From Heterohyrax brucei (Eukaryota; Chordata; Mammalia; Hyracoidea; Procaviidae), in NCBI GenBank assembly GCA_028571685.1, contig CM053156.1:87175049-87239048 (forward strand): 64,000 nt of DNA, in the 5' to 3' direction. Positions 10,520-21,200 of this stretch are shown piece after piece. The notes beneath the pieces are model-generated. The model was not told where the DNA came from. It saw only the letters and a list, made by a program, of their open reading frames with translations, and searched no databases. The translations under genes were made by a program, and so were the position numbers. Position 1 is the stretch's first letter, and every line of letters starts with the position of its first letter.

Positions 10520-11312
10520 AGTGTCACCTGGCAGCAGGTGCCATAAACCGTCCGTGACTGTGCCAGCTCCAAGTCCCTGTGCAGCCTGGAGAAAAGACCA
10601 GACTCTGCCATTGGTCTGGGAAGAGCAAGACTCCATCCCTTGGCAGAACAAGTGTGGTCCTGCCTGGAGAAACCCAAACAGCTTAAGAAATCTGCTTTTT
10701 CCAAAGGGGTGGAGTTTTTCACTTTTCTGGAGCTCAGTTGCAATGTTTTCTGTTTAACAGGCAACCCCCACCACACCAGATGCATTTAAAAAAATATATG
10801 TGATATGCAAAAAAAAGAACCTCGATTGCTCACAATTTCTCCATTGAGCCAAGTATTTTCAAACAAGTAGTCGAATTCAAAGAATCAATTTTTTGCCTCC
10901 TAGGCATTTTCTAGTTGGACTTGCTACCCTGAGGACAGCAGTTTGGGAGGCCAGGCTGAGTGAGAGAAACGTGTTACTGCGTCACTTGGGTTACAGGGAG
11001 TTCTTGCATTTTCAGGTACAGATGGCTGGCTGGCAGCATCGAGATGGAGCCTTCCTCATGCGGTTCTCTGGTCAGGAGGGACACGATGGGAAGGTTGGCA
11101 GCTCCAAGGCACAACAGCATCTTGCCAGCACCGTCTCTGGGCCTTTCAAGACTCTTTTCCTGGTGGATTCCTCCTCATCTTCTCATTTGTGCTTGTCCCC
11201 CTCCTGGTTGGCCCATCCCCAACTGCTGTGACCTCTTTAGATAGACTCTAAAGGTACCATTTTCTGAGAAATTTTGGCGCCCAACCAATACATTTGCATC
11301 AAAAGGCACTGT
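10520..11312. other. Anonymous intronic sequence
   Basis: Upstream of the broken PIEZO exon at 10.4 kb in gene orientation. Moderately AT-rich in the centre (about 10790-10890). No feature recognised. Confidence 0.4.
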
Positions 11313-11321
11313 AAATTTAAA

Positions 11322-11345
11322 AGAAGAAGAAGAAGAAGAAGAAGC
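11322..11345. repeat. AAG trinucleotide microsatellite
   Basis: Eight uninterrupted AAG-type units. Confidence 0.95.
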
Positions 11346-11569
11346 AGCTCATGAATTGTGAGTCCAGACTCTTCTCCTCCGGAACTGCAGTCACCAGTGA
11401 TGGCATGAGGCTGATGGATGTATTGTCAGTGACTGTGGCACTGATTCGTTCAACAGGCCTATCAGGAGACAGTGGGATTTGCCACATTCTAGGCTTTGAA
11501 TTCAACTGAAGAGATGGAAAGAGGCCAAAGGAGGCCTGCCCTCACAGGGCTTATAGTCGAGGGGCATTG

Positions 11570-11700
11570 ACAATCCTGTGATGAAGCTGATGGTCCAGGA
11601 TGAAGTAGCCAGGGCTGGGGAGCATCACATCCGAGGTGGTGGTGGTCCAGGAAGGCATTGAGGGCAGAGAGTGTCACATCCAAGGTGGCTGCGATTCAGG
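11570..11700 (+). repeat. Short imperfect tandem repeat, left part
   Basis: Units of about 60 bases containing CACATCC-AGGTGG and CCAGGAAGG/CCAGGATGAAG. Similar units (CATGTCCAAGGTGGTTG) resume at 12180 after the inserted repeat, so one array appears split by repeat A copy 2. Confidence 0.6.
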
Positions 11701-11702
11701 AT

Positions 11703-12178
11703 AGTTTAGACTATCTAGTGCTGCTGTAACAGAAATACTACAAGTGGATGGGTTTAACTAAGTTTATTCTCTCACAGTCCAGTAGGCTGAAAGGCCTAAT
11801 TTAGGGCGCTGACTCCAGGGAAAGTCTTCCTCTGTTAGCACTGCGGTAAGGTCCTTGTGATCTGTCTTCCCTGGGTCTGGGAGCATCTCAGCACAGGAAG
11901 CTCAGGTCCAAAGAACACACTCACTCCAAGTGCCGCTTTGTTGGTGGTATGAGGTCCCCTGTCTCTCTGTTCACTTCTCTCTTTTATATGTCAAAAGCGA
12001 TTGGCTTAATACACTCTCTTAAGACCCCCAATCCATCTCATTACAGCATAGTGACAGGGTTGACCACACATACGGAAATCACATCAGACAATAAAATGGT
12101 AGGCAATAGTATGATACTGGGAATAATGCCTTGGCCAAGTTGTTAGATGTTTTCAGGGGTGCAATTCAATCCACGACA
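11703..12178 (+). repeat. Dispersed repeat family A, copy 2
   Basis: Most complete copy: CTAGTGCTGCTGTAACAGAA start, AAGTTTATTCTCTCACAGTC, and the AATTCAATCCACGACA end. About 475 bases. Confidence 0.8.
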
Positions 12179-12179
12179 A

Positions 12180-12290
12180 GGATGAAGATGTTGAGGATGG
12201 GGAATGCCATGTCCAAGGTGGTTGTAGTGCAGGATGAAGGCATGGGGCCAATGGGGCCAAGCCCAAGGCGGCAGCCATGATAGTTCAGAG
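12180..12290 (+). repeat. Short imperfect tandem repeat, right part
   Basis: Continues the GGATGAAG / CCATGTCCAAGGTGG units seen left of the inserted element. Confidence 0.55.
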
Positions 12291-12799
12291 GAGGAGCTCT
12301 TTGTTCTCAATGGGGGTCTTTAGTCTCCACATGGATCTGCAGAGGTGGGGATGAAGCTGGACACCTTTCCAAAACACAGTCGGTGGTGTACAATGCCCAA
12401 CCAGGAATGATGGGAAAAGAAAGAAACCAGGAGAGTGCCCAAATTCTACACCAGGAGCTGGACAGACCTCGAGGACTTTCTGTGAGATCTGGATCATGGA
12501 CCTTGTCAGGGCTTACCCTGAGGTGAGTCTGCGCTGGGTCTTGAAGAGAAACTTGGATGGTTCAGCCAGGATTTAGACCCCACGCAGAAGTGCAAGACCT
12601 TCAGAAGATGGAAAGGGCCTCTGAGGCCAGGCTGAGTGCTTAACTTGTCATCTGTAGGAGGCAGGAAAGTCTGTGAAGGGCTGAAGAATGGAGTGACTAG
12701 AGGAGGCTCCAATAAGCTGAGGCCATCGTGAAGAGCACACAGGACTGTCTTAAAGCTTGTGAGTGGCCACCTGAGACACAGCTATTGGTCTTGACTCAT

Positions 12800-13140
12800 C
12801 CAGAGCAAAAGAGAAAGAAGAGAACAGAAGACTCAAAAAAGCAACTGGTTTATAGGACAAAATATCTATGGGAACCATGTCCTCACCTACTCTGAGATCA
12901 GAAGAGCTAGATGGTGCATGGCTACCACTGCCAACCTTTCTTATTAGGGCCACAGTAGGTGGACCCTGACAGAACAGGAGAAAAATGTGGAAACAAACCT
13001 CAAATTCCTTAAAAACAAAAAGAGATCTATGGGACTGGCAGAGACTGGAGGACTCTCCAAGACTATCACCCTGAAATACTCTTCAAACCTTAAACCAAAA
13101 CCAACTCTTGAGGTCACCTCACAGCTAAATAACAAACTGG
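12800..13140 (+). repeat. Afrotherian dispersed repeat, unassigned
   Basis: Contains AACCTCAAATTCCTTAAAAA, GGGACTGGCAGAGACTGGAG and CTCCAAGACTATCACCCTGA, blocks I associate with a common elephant interspersed element. I cannot name the family. It leads directly into the L1 segment. Confidence 0.45.
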
Positions 13141-13144
13141 CTCA

Positions 13145-14520
13145 AAAAGTAATGAATACTATTCACCAAAAGTAATGTACTCCTTTAAAAATCACCTATA
13201 TGATCCTTCTCCAGTGCACGTGGAACATTTTCCAGAATAGGCCATGTGTTAGAACCTAAAACAAGTCTCAACAAAATGCAAACCACTGAATTATTGCAAA
13301 GCATCTGCTCAGACCATAAAGCCATAAAAACTGAAATCAATAGCAGGAAAAGCATGGGTAGAAATTTGAACTCATGTAAACTGAACAACACCTCACTCAA
13401 AAATCCATGGGTTTAGTAGAAATCAAGGACCAAAAAAAAAAAAGAAAAAAAAATTACGGATTCACATAAGAACGAAAATACATCCTACCAGGACCTATGG
13501 AATACAGCCAAAGTAGTACTCAGAGGTCAATTTATCTCTAGAAATGTACACATCTGGAATGAAGAAAGGGTCAAAATAAAAAAATTAACCCTACAGTTTG
13601 AACAAATAGAAAGAGAGCAACAAAGGAATCCCTTAGGCACCGAAAGAAAACAGATAATAAAGATTAGGGCAGAAATAATGAATTAGAGAATAGAAGAACA
13701 ATTGAAAAAATTAACAAAACCAAAATCTGGTTCTTTGAAAAGATCAACAAAATTGATAAACTATTGGCTAAACTTACAAAAGAAAAACAAGAGAGGAAAC
13801 AAATAACCCTAATAAGAAATGAGATGGGAGATATCACAGCAGACTCAACTGAAATTACAAGTATCATGACAGAATACTATGAAAGACTGTATTCTAACAG
13901 ATTTGAAAACCTAGAGGAAATGGACAAATTTCTAGATTCATATCACCTACCAAAACTATCACAAGCAGAAGCAGAACAACTTAATAAACCGATCATAAAG
14001 GAAGAGATTTGAAAAAGTCATAAAAAAAAAAAAAAAAACTACCAAACCAAAACAGTCCTGGCCCAGATGGCTTTACCAGAGAATTCTACCAAACTTTTAG
14101 AGAGGAGTTAATTCTAACACTATCGAGGCTATTTCATAGCATAGAAAGGGGTTGCAAGACTCCCAAATTCGTTCTATGAAGCCAGCATAACTCTGATACT
14201 AAAGCCAGGGAAAGATCCCATAAAAAGGAGAATTACAGACCAATATCACTCATGAACCTAGATGCAACAATCTTCCATAAAATCCTTGCCAATAGAATTC
14301 AACAACATATCAAAAAAATAATTTGTCATGACCAAGTTGGATTCATACCAGGGGTGAAAGTCTGGTTCAACACCAGAAAAACAATTAATGTGATTAACCT
14401 ATTGCCATTGGGTCAGTTAGCCACATTAATAACACAAAGGATAAGAACTCGAAATATAGTGACCCAAAGGATAAAACTCACGTGATTTTGTCAACTGATG
14501 CAGAAAAGGCATCAGACAAA
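13145..14520 (+). mobile_element. L1 LINE, ORF2 endonuclease-to-RT part
   Basis: Broken ORF2 fragments in order: KLTKEKQERKQITLIRNEMG, LPKLSQAEAEQLNKPIIKEE, then [20 protein letters not shown] and [10 protein letters not shown], the conserved entry to the reverse-transcriptase fingers. Several A-runs and stops make it inactive. It ends near the LSTDAEKA block, before the YADD region. Confidence 0.92.
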
Positions 14521-15020
14521 GTCCAGCACGCTGCACTGAGCACTATCTGAGGAGCATGCGGCGTTGCTGACATCTGCACTGTAAACCACTGTCTGTACCG
14601 AGCACACCCTCTGCACTGGGCACTTTTCTGCCGTGACCTTTTATCTCAGAGCAAACTTCTCAGTCAGACTCTTTCAAGACCCTGCTGTCTCACACAAAGA
14701 GACTCTGGCCTCAAGATGTTGGTGAGTGCCCAAGGCCGTGTCAGCTAGGGGGAGGTGGGGGTGATCTCTGAGCTGGCGTCATCTCCTCTCCAACAAATCT
14801 CTTTGAAGGACAGGCGCTTTGAGGTCCCAGAGCAGGAGAGGTAGGGAGACCTTTGGTAGTGAGTGGTCCGCCCACAGAGTGGGGTGAGCCCAACGGGCAG
14901 GCTCACTTTGTGCTGGACACTTGGTTGCTCAGATCCTGGCTGTGACACTTTCCGATGGAGGGTTCTGGGGCAAATTACTTCACCTTGGCGACCATTCTGG
15001 GGCTGTTGGGACGCATACCA
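14521..15020. other. Anonymous sequence
   Basis: Between the L1 and the next AfroSINE; nothing recognised. Confidence 0.4.
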
Positions 15021-15024
15021 GACA

Positions 15025-15185
15025 CACATTACAAGCAAAGAAAACAAACCCATAGCTGTCAAGTCGATTCCAACTCACAGTGACTCTTTAGGACAGAGCA
15101 GACCTACCCCACAGGGCATTCAAGGAGCACCTGGTGGATTCAAGTGGCTGAACTTTTGGTGAGCAGACAATCTCTTAACCCCACA
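15025..15185 (-). mobile_element. AfroSINE
   Basis: Minus-strand copy: GTCGATTCCAACTCACAGTG, AAGGAGCACCTGGTGGATTC and TTTTGGTGAGCAGACA are all present. Confidence 0.88.
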
Positions 15186-15437
15186 CACATTAAGCCCTTG
15201 GTAAATGCAGATATTGGGATTATTATTGTTGCTTGGTGTACACACATGTCTATCTTTGCTAAGCCTCAAGGATACAGTCAGATCCAGCCTTCTCTTCTGT
15301 GGATCTTCACATGAAAGCAGCAGCTGGCAAGGACCAGGGGGCAATGTGGTTCCTGACCCCTACCTCTCTCCAGGGCTTCTGTTCTCTAAGGAGGGCTGGG
15401 ATGCTGGGTTCCCACATTCCAGACTCCCTTTCCAACA

Positions 15438-15632
15438 TTAAGGAGCCCTGGTGGCAAGACAGCTTAGCCCTCCAGCTGCCAACCAAGAGATGAATGGTTC
15501 GAGCTTCCCCACGGCCATGCGAGAGAAAGTGCTCGGGGCTCCGCTCGGTCAAGATCACAGCCCAGGAAAGCCTGTGCTGTGGTCCCACTTGCACCCCTGG
15601 GGTCCCTGTGAGTCAAGACTGATTGAGAGCCA
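15438..15632 (+). mobile_element. AfroSINE, long variant
   Basis: Starts GGAGCCCTGGTGGCAAGACA and ends GTGAGTCAAGACTGATTGAG; CpG decay is heavy. Confidence 0.8.
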
Positions 15633-16829
15633 CAAGTTTTTCTGTGTCACAGCCACCATGTGGCAGGACGTTCAGCAGATGCCACGGGGACCTTCGGCAC
15701 TCTCTTACTTCACGTTGGGTTCCGTCTCCCTTCTGATGTCTCTAAGCTGCAGCCCCCCATTTTCGCACCTGAGTGAGCCTGCCAGGGGGTCGCCCCTAAT
15801 TCAGGAACGGATTTCTGCAGTACAGTGGGGCCACCCTTTGTACTGAGTTCATGTGTGTTCCCTGCTTTGGCCTCATCTCTCTCTCTTGAGTCCCCCAGCT
15901 TCTGGTCTCCTGACTCCCACCAAGAAAGACTAAAGAGATGTCTGTGGGAAATGCCAGTTTGTTTTCCTTTTACGTTTTTATAACTGTTCAAGACATCCCA
16001 GTAGAGACGTCAGTATGTCTCCAGGGAGTGTATGGATAGATCACGGTTCTCGGTGGCCCACCTTAAACACACATAACGTTGCCAGCATGTTTGGGGACAT
16101 CGCTGGTACATTACAGACATTAATGTCACCTAATCTTTGTTCCAGACGCTAGCACAGGCAAGTCTGACTCAAAAGGATAGCCTTTCAAATCCGTGCTGGC
16201 TCTGCTGACTACGGGGCCCAGGCTCAGCTCCAGCGCGCGTCTCGCTTTGGGAAGATTAGGCACTCAGCAGACCACAGATTTATCTCTCTTGGCATCTGGT
16301 CACCACGTCCCCAAATGAAAGCCATTATGGAAAATAGGCTCAGAGAAATGTGCATCCTCCCGTACCCCCCATCTCTCTCGCTCACACATTGCCCCTTCAA
16401 CAACTGTTCCATTATTCCAGTCACGGGGATCACCTTCAAAATACACCCCACTTTGTGAAAGTGGATGAAAGGTCCACCGAGCTGTCTTGACACACCCATG
16501 ACCTCATTGCACCTCCAAGGTCCACTTGCTGCTGAAGGACCAAGCCCAAAGCTGGAGCCTCTTACTCCAGTGTTCCACCCGTCACCATCTGCAAGTCAAC
16601 GACACCACATGGAGCCACCTGGCCTTGGTCAGCACCTCCGTGGTGGCACCATGGAGGCCCCCTTCCCGCCATGTGTCTCCCCATCTCCCTTCACCTCCGG
16701 TCTCCCTTCACCCTTCCTTCTTGTCCTGAGAGTATGGACGTGGAAGCGCTGGGAGAGCGAGCCATAAATCCCTGCCTGGATCACCGGCTGCTTCAGACAC
16801 TGTCAACCCGGACTCTCCGTTTCTTCCTT
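15633..16829. other. Anonymous intronic sequence
   Basis: A minus-strand frame at 16224-16499 has a hydrophobic patch that can be laid against two different PIEZO segments about equally badly, so I do not call an exon. Confidence 0.4.
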
Positions 16830-17090
16830 AAAGGTCACAAAATCTAATTAGAACCATCTCTAACTGTATATCCTCGTTGTCGGCAAGCCTTAAATAATAA
16901 AAATCAGACCAAATGAGGCTAATCGAGAGAGATGGAAAATCGATGTCATATTTGTTCCGAGTAATTTCCTTTTAGAAGAGAAGTGCTCTTAGGAGCAGTT
17001 GGTGAATTTAAAAAGATGTTTAAAGTTGCATCTCGATGTCAGAACATCAAAGTCAACCCCAAACGGAATGCCCTGGGAGATCTGGCCCCT
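16830..17090. other. AT-rich block, candidate conserved non-coding element
   Basis: Contains TCTAATTAGAACC, TTAAATAATAAAAATC, GAGGCTAATCGAGAG and AAAATCGATG without any repeat signature. The look is that of conserved regulatory DNA, but conservation cannot be judged from one sequence. Confidence 0.25.
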
Positions 17091-17507
17091 CATTCCTGGA
17101 AGAGTCAGTGCTGCCCAGGGCAAATGCCGAGGCAGATGGCACCCTGTCTCTAGTCACCTTGAGGTCATTCTAGCTTTGCCAAAAGGGGGGGGAAATGGAG
17201 CCCTAAAGACAGGAGCAGAGCAATGACATGTGGGATTCCTTCCCATCCCTAAATTTTCTTCTGAGTTATTACTTTCATCTAATTCTCCCACTTAAGGAAA
17301 AAGACTAAGAATGATATAGAGATACCCCCTGCACAGCGAAAAATTAAAAACTACCAACTTCAGTGCCACTGAGTCAATTCCAACATGTGCGTAGTAAAGT
17401 TAAAGATGAAAAGGCTTCAAAGACGCTTTCCTGGAATACCCAGAGAGATGGTTGATGTGTCCTAGTCAGACCCCATCCTGTCCATTTGGTGTGTGTCTGG
17501 CAGTGGC

Positions 17508-17682
17508 AGGAACCCTGGTGGCGCTGTGGTTAACTGCTAAGTCTGCTAACCAAAAGGTCAGTGGTTCAAATCTGCCAGGTGCTCCTTGGAAACTCTGTGG
17601 AGCAGTTCTATGGTTCTGTCCTACAGGGTTGCTGTCAGTTGGAATCAACTCGACAGCTCTGGGTTTGGTTTGGGGGGTTCTA
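17508..17682 (+). mobile_element. AfroSINE, near full length
   Basis: AGGAACCCTGGTGGCGCTGT head, GCTCCTTGGAAACTCTGTGG body and GTTGGAATCAACTCGACAGC end. Confidence 0.92.
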
Positions 17683-17704
17683 GAATGGTAGTAATTTATG
17701 CTAA

Positions 17705-17867
17705 GAAGACGAGTTGATCTGGTCTAGTACAAAAGGGTCGTGAACATTCTACAGGACCCTTCTTCTCCAAGAAGTGGTCTCTCAACATCACGCAGTGATG
17801 ACAATTAGCCAGCACCAAAGCACCCCGGATGACAGGGACTCGTGAATAACCACTATTCTTTCCTAAG
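17705..17867 (-). other. Possible PIEZO-like exon (CVMLRD..KKG), weak
   Basis: A good acceptor (GGCTTATTTGTCCTCTAG) precedes 17867. The frame reads RGALVLANCHHCVMLRDHF then LEKKGPVECSRPF. The family has VLRIERCMLTREIKKGNV in the segment expected between the exons at 18.8 and 10.4 kb. The match needs a gap and is not decisive. Confidence 0.25.
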
Positions 17868-18054
17868 TGAGACGTTCCTCCTAGAGGACAAATAAGCCAG
17901 AGCTGAGGCCCTGCCCTGCTGCTCGTCTGTGTTTGTGCCATTGTAGTGGCTTGTGTGTTGCTGTGATGCCGGAACAACTTCACCACTGTCTCCAGTGCCA
18001 GCTGGGTCACCCTCGATGGACAGATCTCAGCTGAGTTTCTAGACCAAGACTAAG

Positions 18055-18140
18055 AAGGAAGGCCTGGTGATCTGCTTCTGAAAACTAGCCACTGAGAACC
18101 CTGTGGATCACAGCAGAACACTGGCTGAACCCCCTTCATT
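18055..18140 (+). mobile_element. AfroSINE-related fragment
   Basis: GGCCTGGTGATCTGCTTCTG and GAACCCTGTGGATCACAGCA, cut short by the next, opposite-strand copy. Confidence 0.6.
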
Positions 18141-18147
18141 GGACACC

Positions 18148-18303
18148 CCAAACCCAAACCCAAATCGATTCTGACCCATAGTGACCCTATAGGACAGAGG
18201 AGAACTGCTCCGTGGAATTTTCAAGGATCACCTGGCGGATTTGAACTGCCGACCTTTGGGTGAGCAGACGTAGCATTTAACCACTAGGTGACCAGAGTTT
18301 CCC
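18148..18303 (-). mobile_element. AfroSINE, near full length
   Basis: AATCGATTCTGACCCATAGT, then AGGATCACCTGGCGGATTTG and GGTGAGCAGACGTAGCATTT on the plus strand. Confidence 0.92.
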
Positions 18304-18494
18304 TACGTTGGAGGGCACTCTGAGTAGAGTACAACTTGAGAAAGGCAGAACTTGTCAGAGAAGGAAAATGAAAATATTTTCCACCAAAACGAACAACAAA
18401 AAAGTGGCACCCTCTTAAAGGCAGCAAACTTTGGTGCTCATAGGTCTCACTGCACGCTGTGGCCACAGCCGTGGGTGCCAGCACGCCATCAGCT

Positions 18495-18545
18495 GCGGAG
18501 AGGGTGCAGGACCAGGCGCCGTTTTGTTCTGTTGTGATGTGTGTC
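18495..18545 (+). mobile_element. RTE LINE 3' end fragment
   Basis: GGTGCAGGACCAGGCGCCGT followed by TTTTGTTCTGTTGTGATGTG, the RTE tail. Confidence 0.55.
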
Positions 18546-18779
18546 CCCTAGCTGGAGAGACTCGACCGCGGCTAGCAACCTCACTGTTGGCTTCTGGTAC
18601 CCCAGATCCTCACCTGCTCAGCTGAACTCAGTCGGCCTCTGACACGCACTGACGTTGAATGCACCCTCCCGTTGGGATCGTGGGCCTGTAAGGCAGGGCA
18701 CAGCCTGTCACCACCCATGCCACAGTGGGCACCTACTGTCTGCCGTTTAGCTTCTGAGTCATGCTCAAAGAAAACTTAC

Positions 18780-18947
18780 CTGAAGGCTGTTCTGGGCTTT
18801 GGCTCATTGTCTTTCCTTTCTTTCTCTCTTTCTTCCACTGGCTCTTCGTCCTCACTGTCCATGACAAAGAAGCCATGACCTACATCCCAAATCATGAAAA
18901 ACAACATCCACCAAAGAGACTGGACCTTGGACCTCTCGCCCCTTTGC
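18780..18947 (-). pseudogene. PIEZO-like: PIEZO-like acidic intracellular exon, frame intact
   Basis: The exon ends in TTCAG|GTAAGT, a perfect donor consensus, with the last exon base at 18780. A weak acceptor (GTCTGTAG) precedes 18947. The open frame gives SLWW, then GHGFFVMDSEDEEPVEE, a run of E, K and R, and PRTAF at the junction. PIEZO1 and PIEZO2 have at the same place a WW pair, SGDYYLFETDSEEEEEE, a charged stretch and RSAFQ at an exon end. In the structure this is a cytosolic acidic segment near the beam. The mix of W pair, FF-x-x-D-S-E-D-E-E and the AF junction is distinctive. No disruption is visible in this exon. Confidence 0.82.
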
Positions 18948-18959
18948 CTACAGACTCCA

Positions 18960-21015
18960 GAGCCAGTCAAGGCTCACTCAAGACAGGTTTCGGGTCTCGA
19001 TGACCTGTGAACACATTTTCTTGCTTGTGCTGTTTCCCCCTTCTGGAACTCTCTACCACAGAAGTGAGTGATGTCAGAACAGGCTTCTGTTTCCCCCTAA
19101 GTAGACTGAAACTATGTCTAAGTGTTGACATTTCACGTTAGACCCCTGTGGTTTTCTCCTTCCTCTCCATCCTCTTCGCTAGCCACGGAGTCCTCAGTCC
19201 CAGGTCTTTCTCTGCTGCAGAAACTGAGTTATTTGTGTGTGTCCTTAGTGGTAATGACAGCATACTGTCCCCCATGCTGTTGTGAAGGGTGGACACTTGA
19301 CTCTGCATGTCTAGGAGTCGCAACAGACTTGTGAGTGTGAGTCTGGTCCCAGCCACAATCCTTGTTGTGTATGGTGGCAGGCATTTCCCAGAAAATGGGC
19401 CAATTTTGGGGGATCTGGAACTGAGGAGTGCTACTTAGCCTAGCTGGCTTCTGATACATGGTTGTCAGGAGGGCTGTGCTCCAGGAAGCGGAGTTCATGC
19501 CCTTCCCACCACCGCCACCAAGAGCCCACTGACTGGAAGGATGAGTTACCTAAAGCTGCCACAACTTTTTGTCACTCTCCATCATGTCAAGGTCATTGAA
19601 ATACAGAAGGAACCCTGGACCTCTCAGTCTGGACTGCCTGGACCAGGTTGTGGCAGCTCAGAAGAGGGGCTGAGCTTAGAACAGTCAGTCTGTTCACATG
19701 GAGTAACAGAGGCGGAAGGCGAGTTGGGGGCAGGAGGAGGGGCTGGACATGCATCTGACTGCCTCCTTGAGCAGCTGCTACCCTTGGCATGAGATCAGAA
19801 GAACTACACAGTGCCTGACTACCTTGCTGAACGTGTTCATCAAAGAATTTGTACAAGTATTCTGATTAGAAGGTTGAAAATTCAGAACAGAATTTCAAAT
19901 TATTGCAGAATCCAGGCTTTGTGGAGCCATTGAGTCTGGGTGGACCCCTGAAATGATTGTCCCAGGGAAATTTTAAAACCTAAACTAAAAATTTCCCATG
20001 AAATCTCACTCAGACCAAACAATGGTTTAAGTTAATTAGTGAAGAATGTCTGCCTTGAGCACTGTGCTCTTTGAGGAATGACCTTTATGGGATCACAGTG
20101 ATGACAGCAAGTCCAAGTTGAAAGACTAGAGAGGGAACCTTAAAAGGCAGTGAGCTTATGTTAATAGGGAAGGAACAACTCAGAAGAGGTGGGGAGAACG
20201 GCAGCACCCCCAGAAGAGTGTCATCAATGTCACGGAATTGCAGGTGCAGAATCCCTGAACTGGTGTGTGTTCTGCTGTGAGTATTCTCAATAACAATAAT
20301 AAAAGTAAAATAAATTATGTTTTTCAAAAAGAGGGCCTAAATAACGGCCTTGTCAGCCTCAGAAATCAGATTCAATGTCTGAGCGTTTATTACTCCCACG
20401 CTTCCCCCACCTCAGCACCTTCGAAAATTATTAGTTGGGGTAAATTAATTAGTGCAAATAAAATGTAAAAATGTAATGTGTAAACTTAAAATTGTATGCT
20501 GTTTTGGAGTGAGTCTGCTCAGTATTTTTGCTGACAAGCCCTTCTCTCTGCTTCGAGAAGACTCTCTGGGGATATGTCCCCAGGCAGTACTTTGGGAGAC
20601 CAGTTTCAACGGTTTCTCAAACTTGAAAGTACTCGAATGGAATATTTTTTTCTTAAAAGCACTATAATTCAGTCTTGTCACTAGTTCAGACAGTCTGTTC
20701 CCCCAGTTAGGAAGGTTAAACCATACATCACGCCCTGCATGTAAATGACTGGATCACACAGCCACGTCAGCGGTGGAAAGCCAAGGAGTGACATGGTTCT
20801 CTTCAACTGGCTCAACTCAAAGCAAGAGAAAATCCAGTCCAATGTCAAAGCAGCGAATTTAAATAGATCATTTTACTTACTTTGTGACAAAGTGAGACTC
20901 CTTTCTCCCTTATCTGCATGTCCCTTTGGGGACGCTGTTCTTTCTGAAACAACTCAAAACTGAAAAGGCAGGAATCATCATTTCAGCAAGCCTTCTATTC
21001 CCAGAGAACCAGGGG
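18960..21015. other. Anonymous intronic sequence
   Basis: About 2 kb without recognised repeats. AT-rich around 20280-20480, including TAAATTAATTAGTGCAAATA, possibly a conserved non-coding block. Confidence 0.35.
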
Positions 21016-21064
21016 CCAGGCTTGCTGGGGTAGTGGTTAAGTGCTGTGTCCAATTTCAGTTGTT

Positions 21065-21200
21065 AAGAGGTGGTGTGGCGGTTAAGTCCTATGTTTGCTC
21101 ACCAAAGGCCCAGCAGTTTGAATCCACCAAGTGCTCCTTGGAAACTCTATAGGGCAGTTCTACTCTGACCTCTAGGGTCACTATGAGTTGGAATTTATTT
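21065..21200 (+). mobile_element. AfroSINE
   Basis: GTGCTCCTTGGAAACTCTAT and GGGTCACTATGAGTTGGAAT. A second partial head (GGTAGTGGTTAAGTGCTG) just upstream suggests a duplicated 5' end. Confidence 0.85.

Noticed and set aside
16224-16499. Hydrophobic minus-strand frame read as the PIEZO FLWAML segment
   Set aside because: The true match for that segment is at 10.36-10.48 kb; this one shares only a handful of residues.
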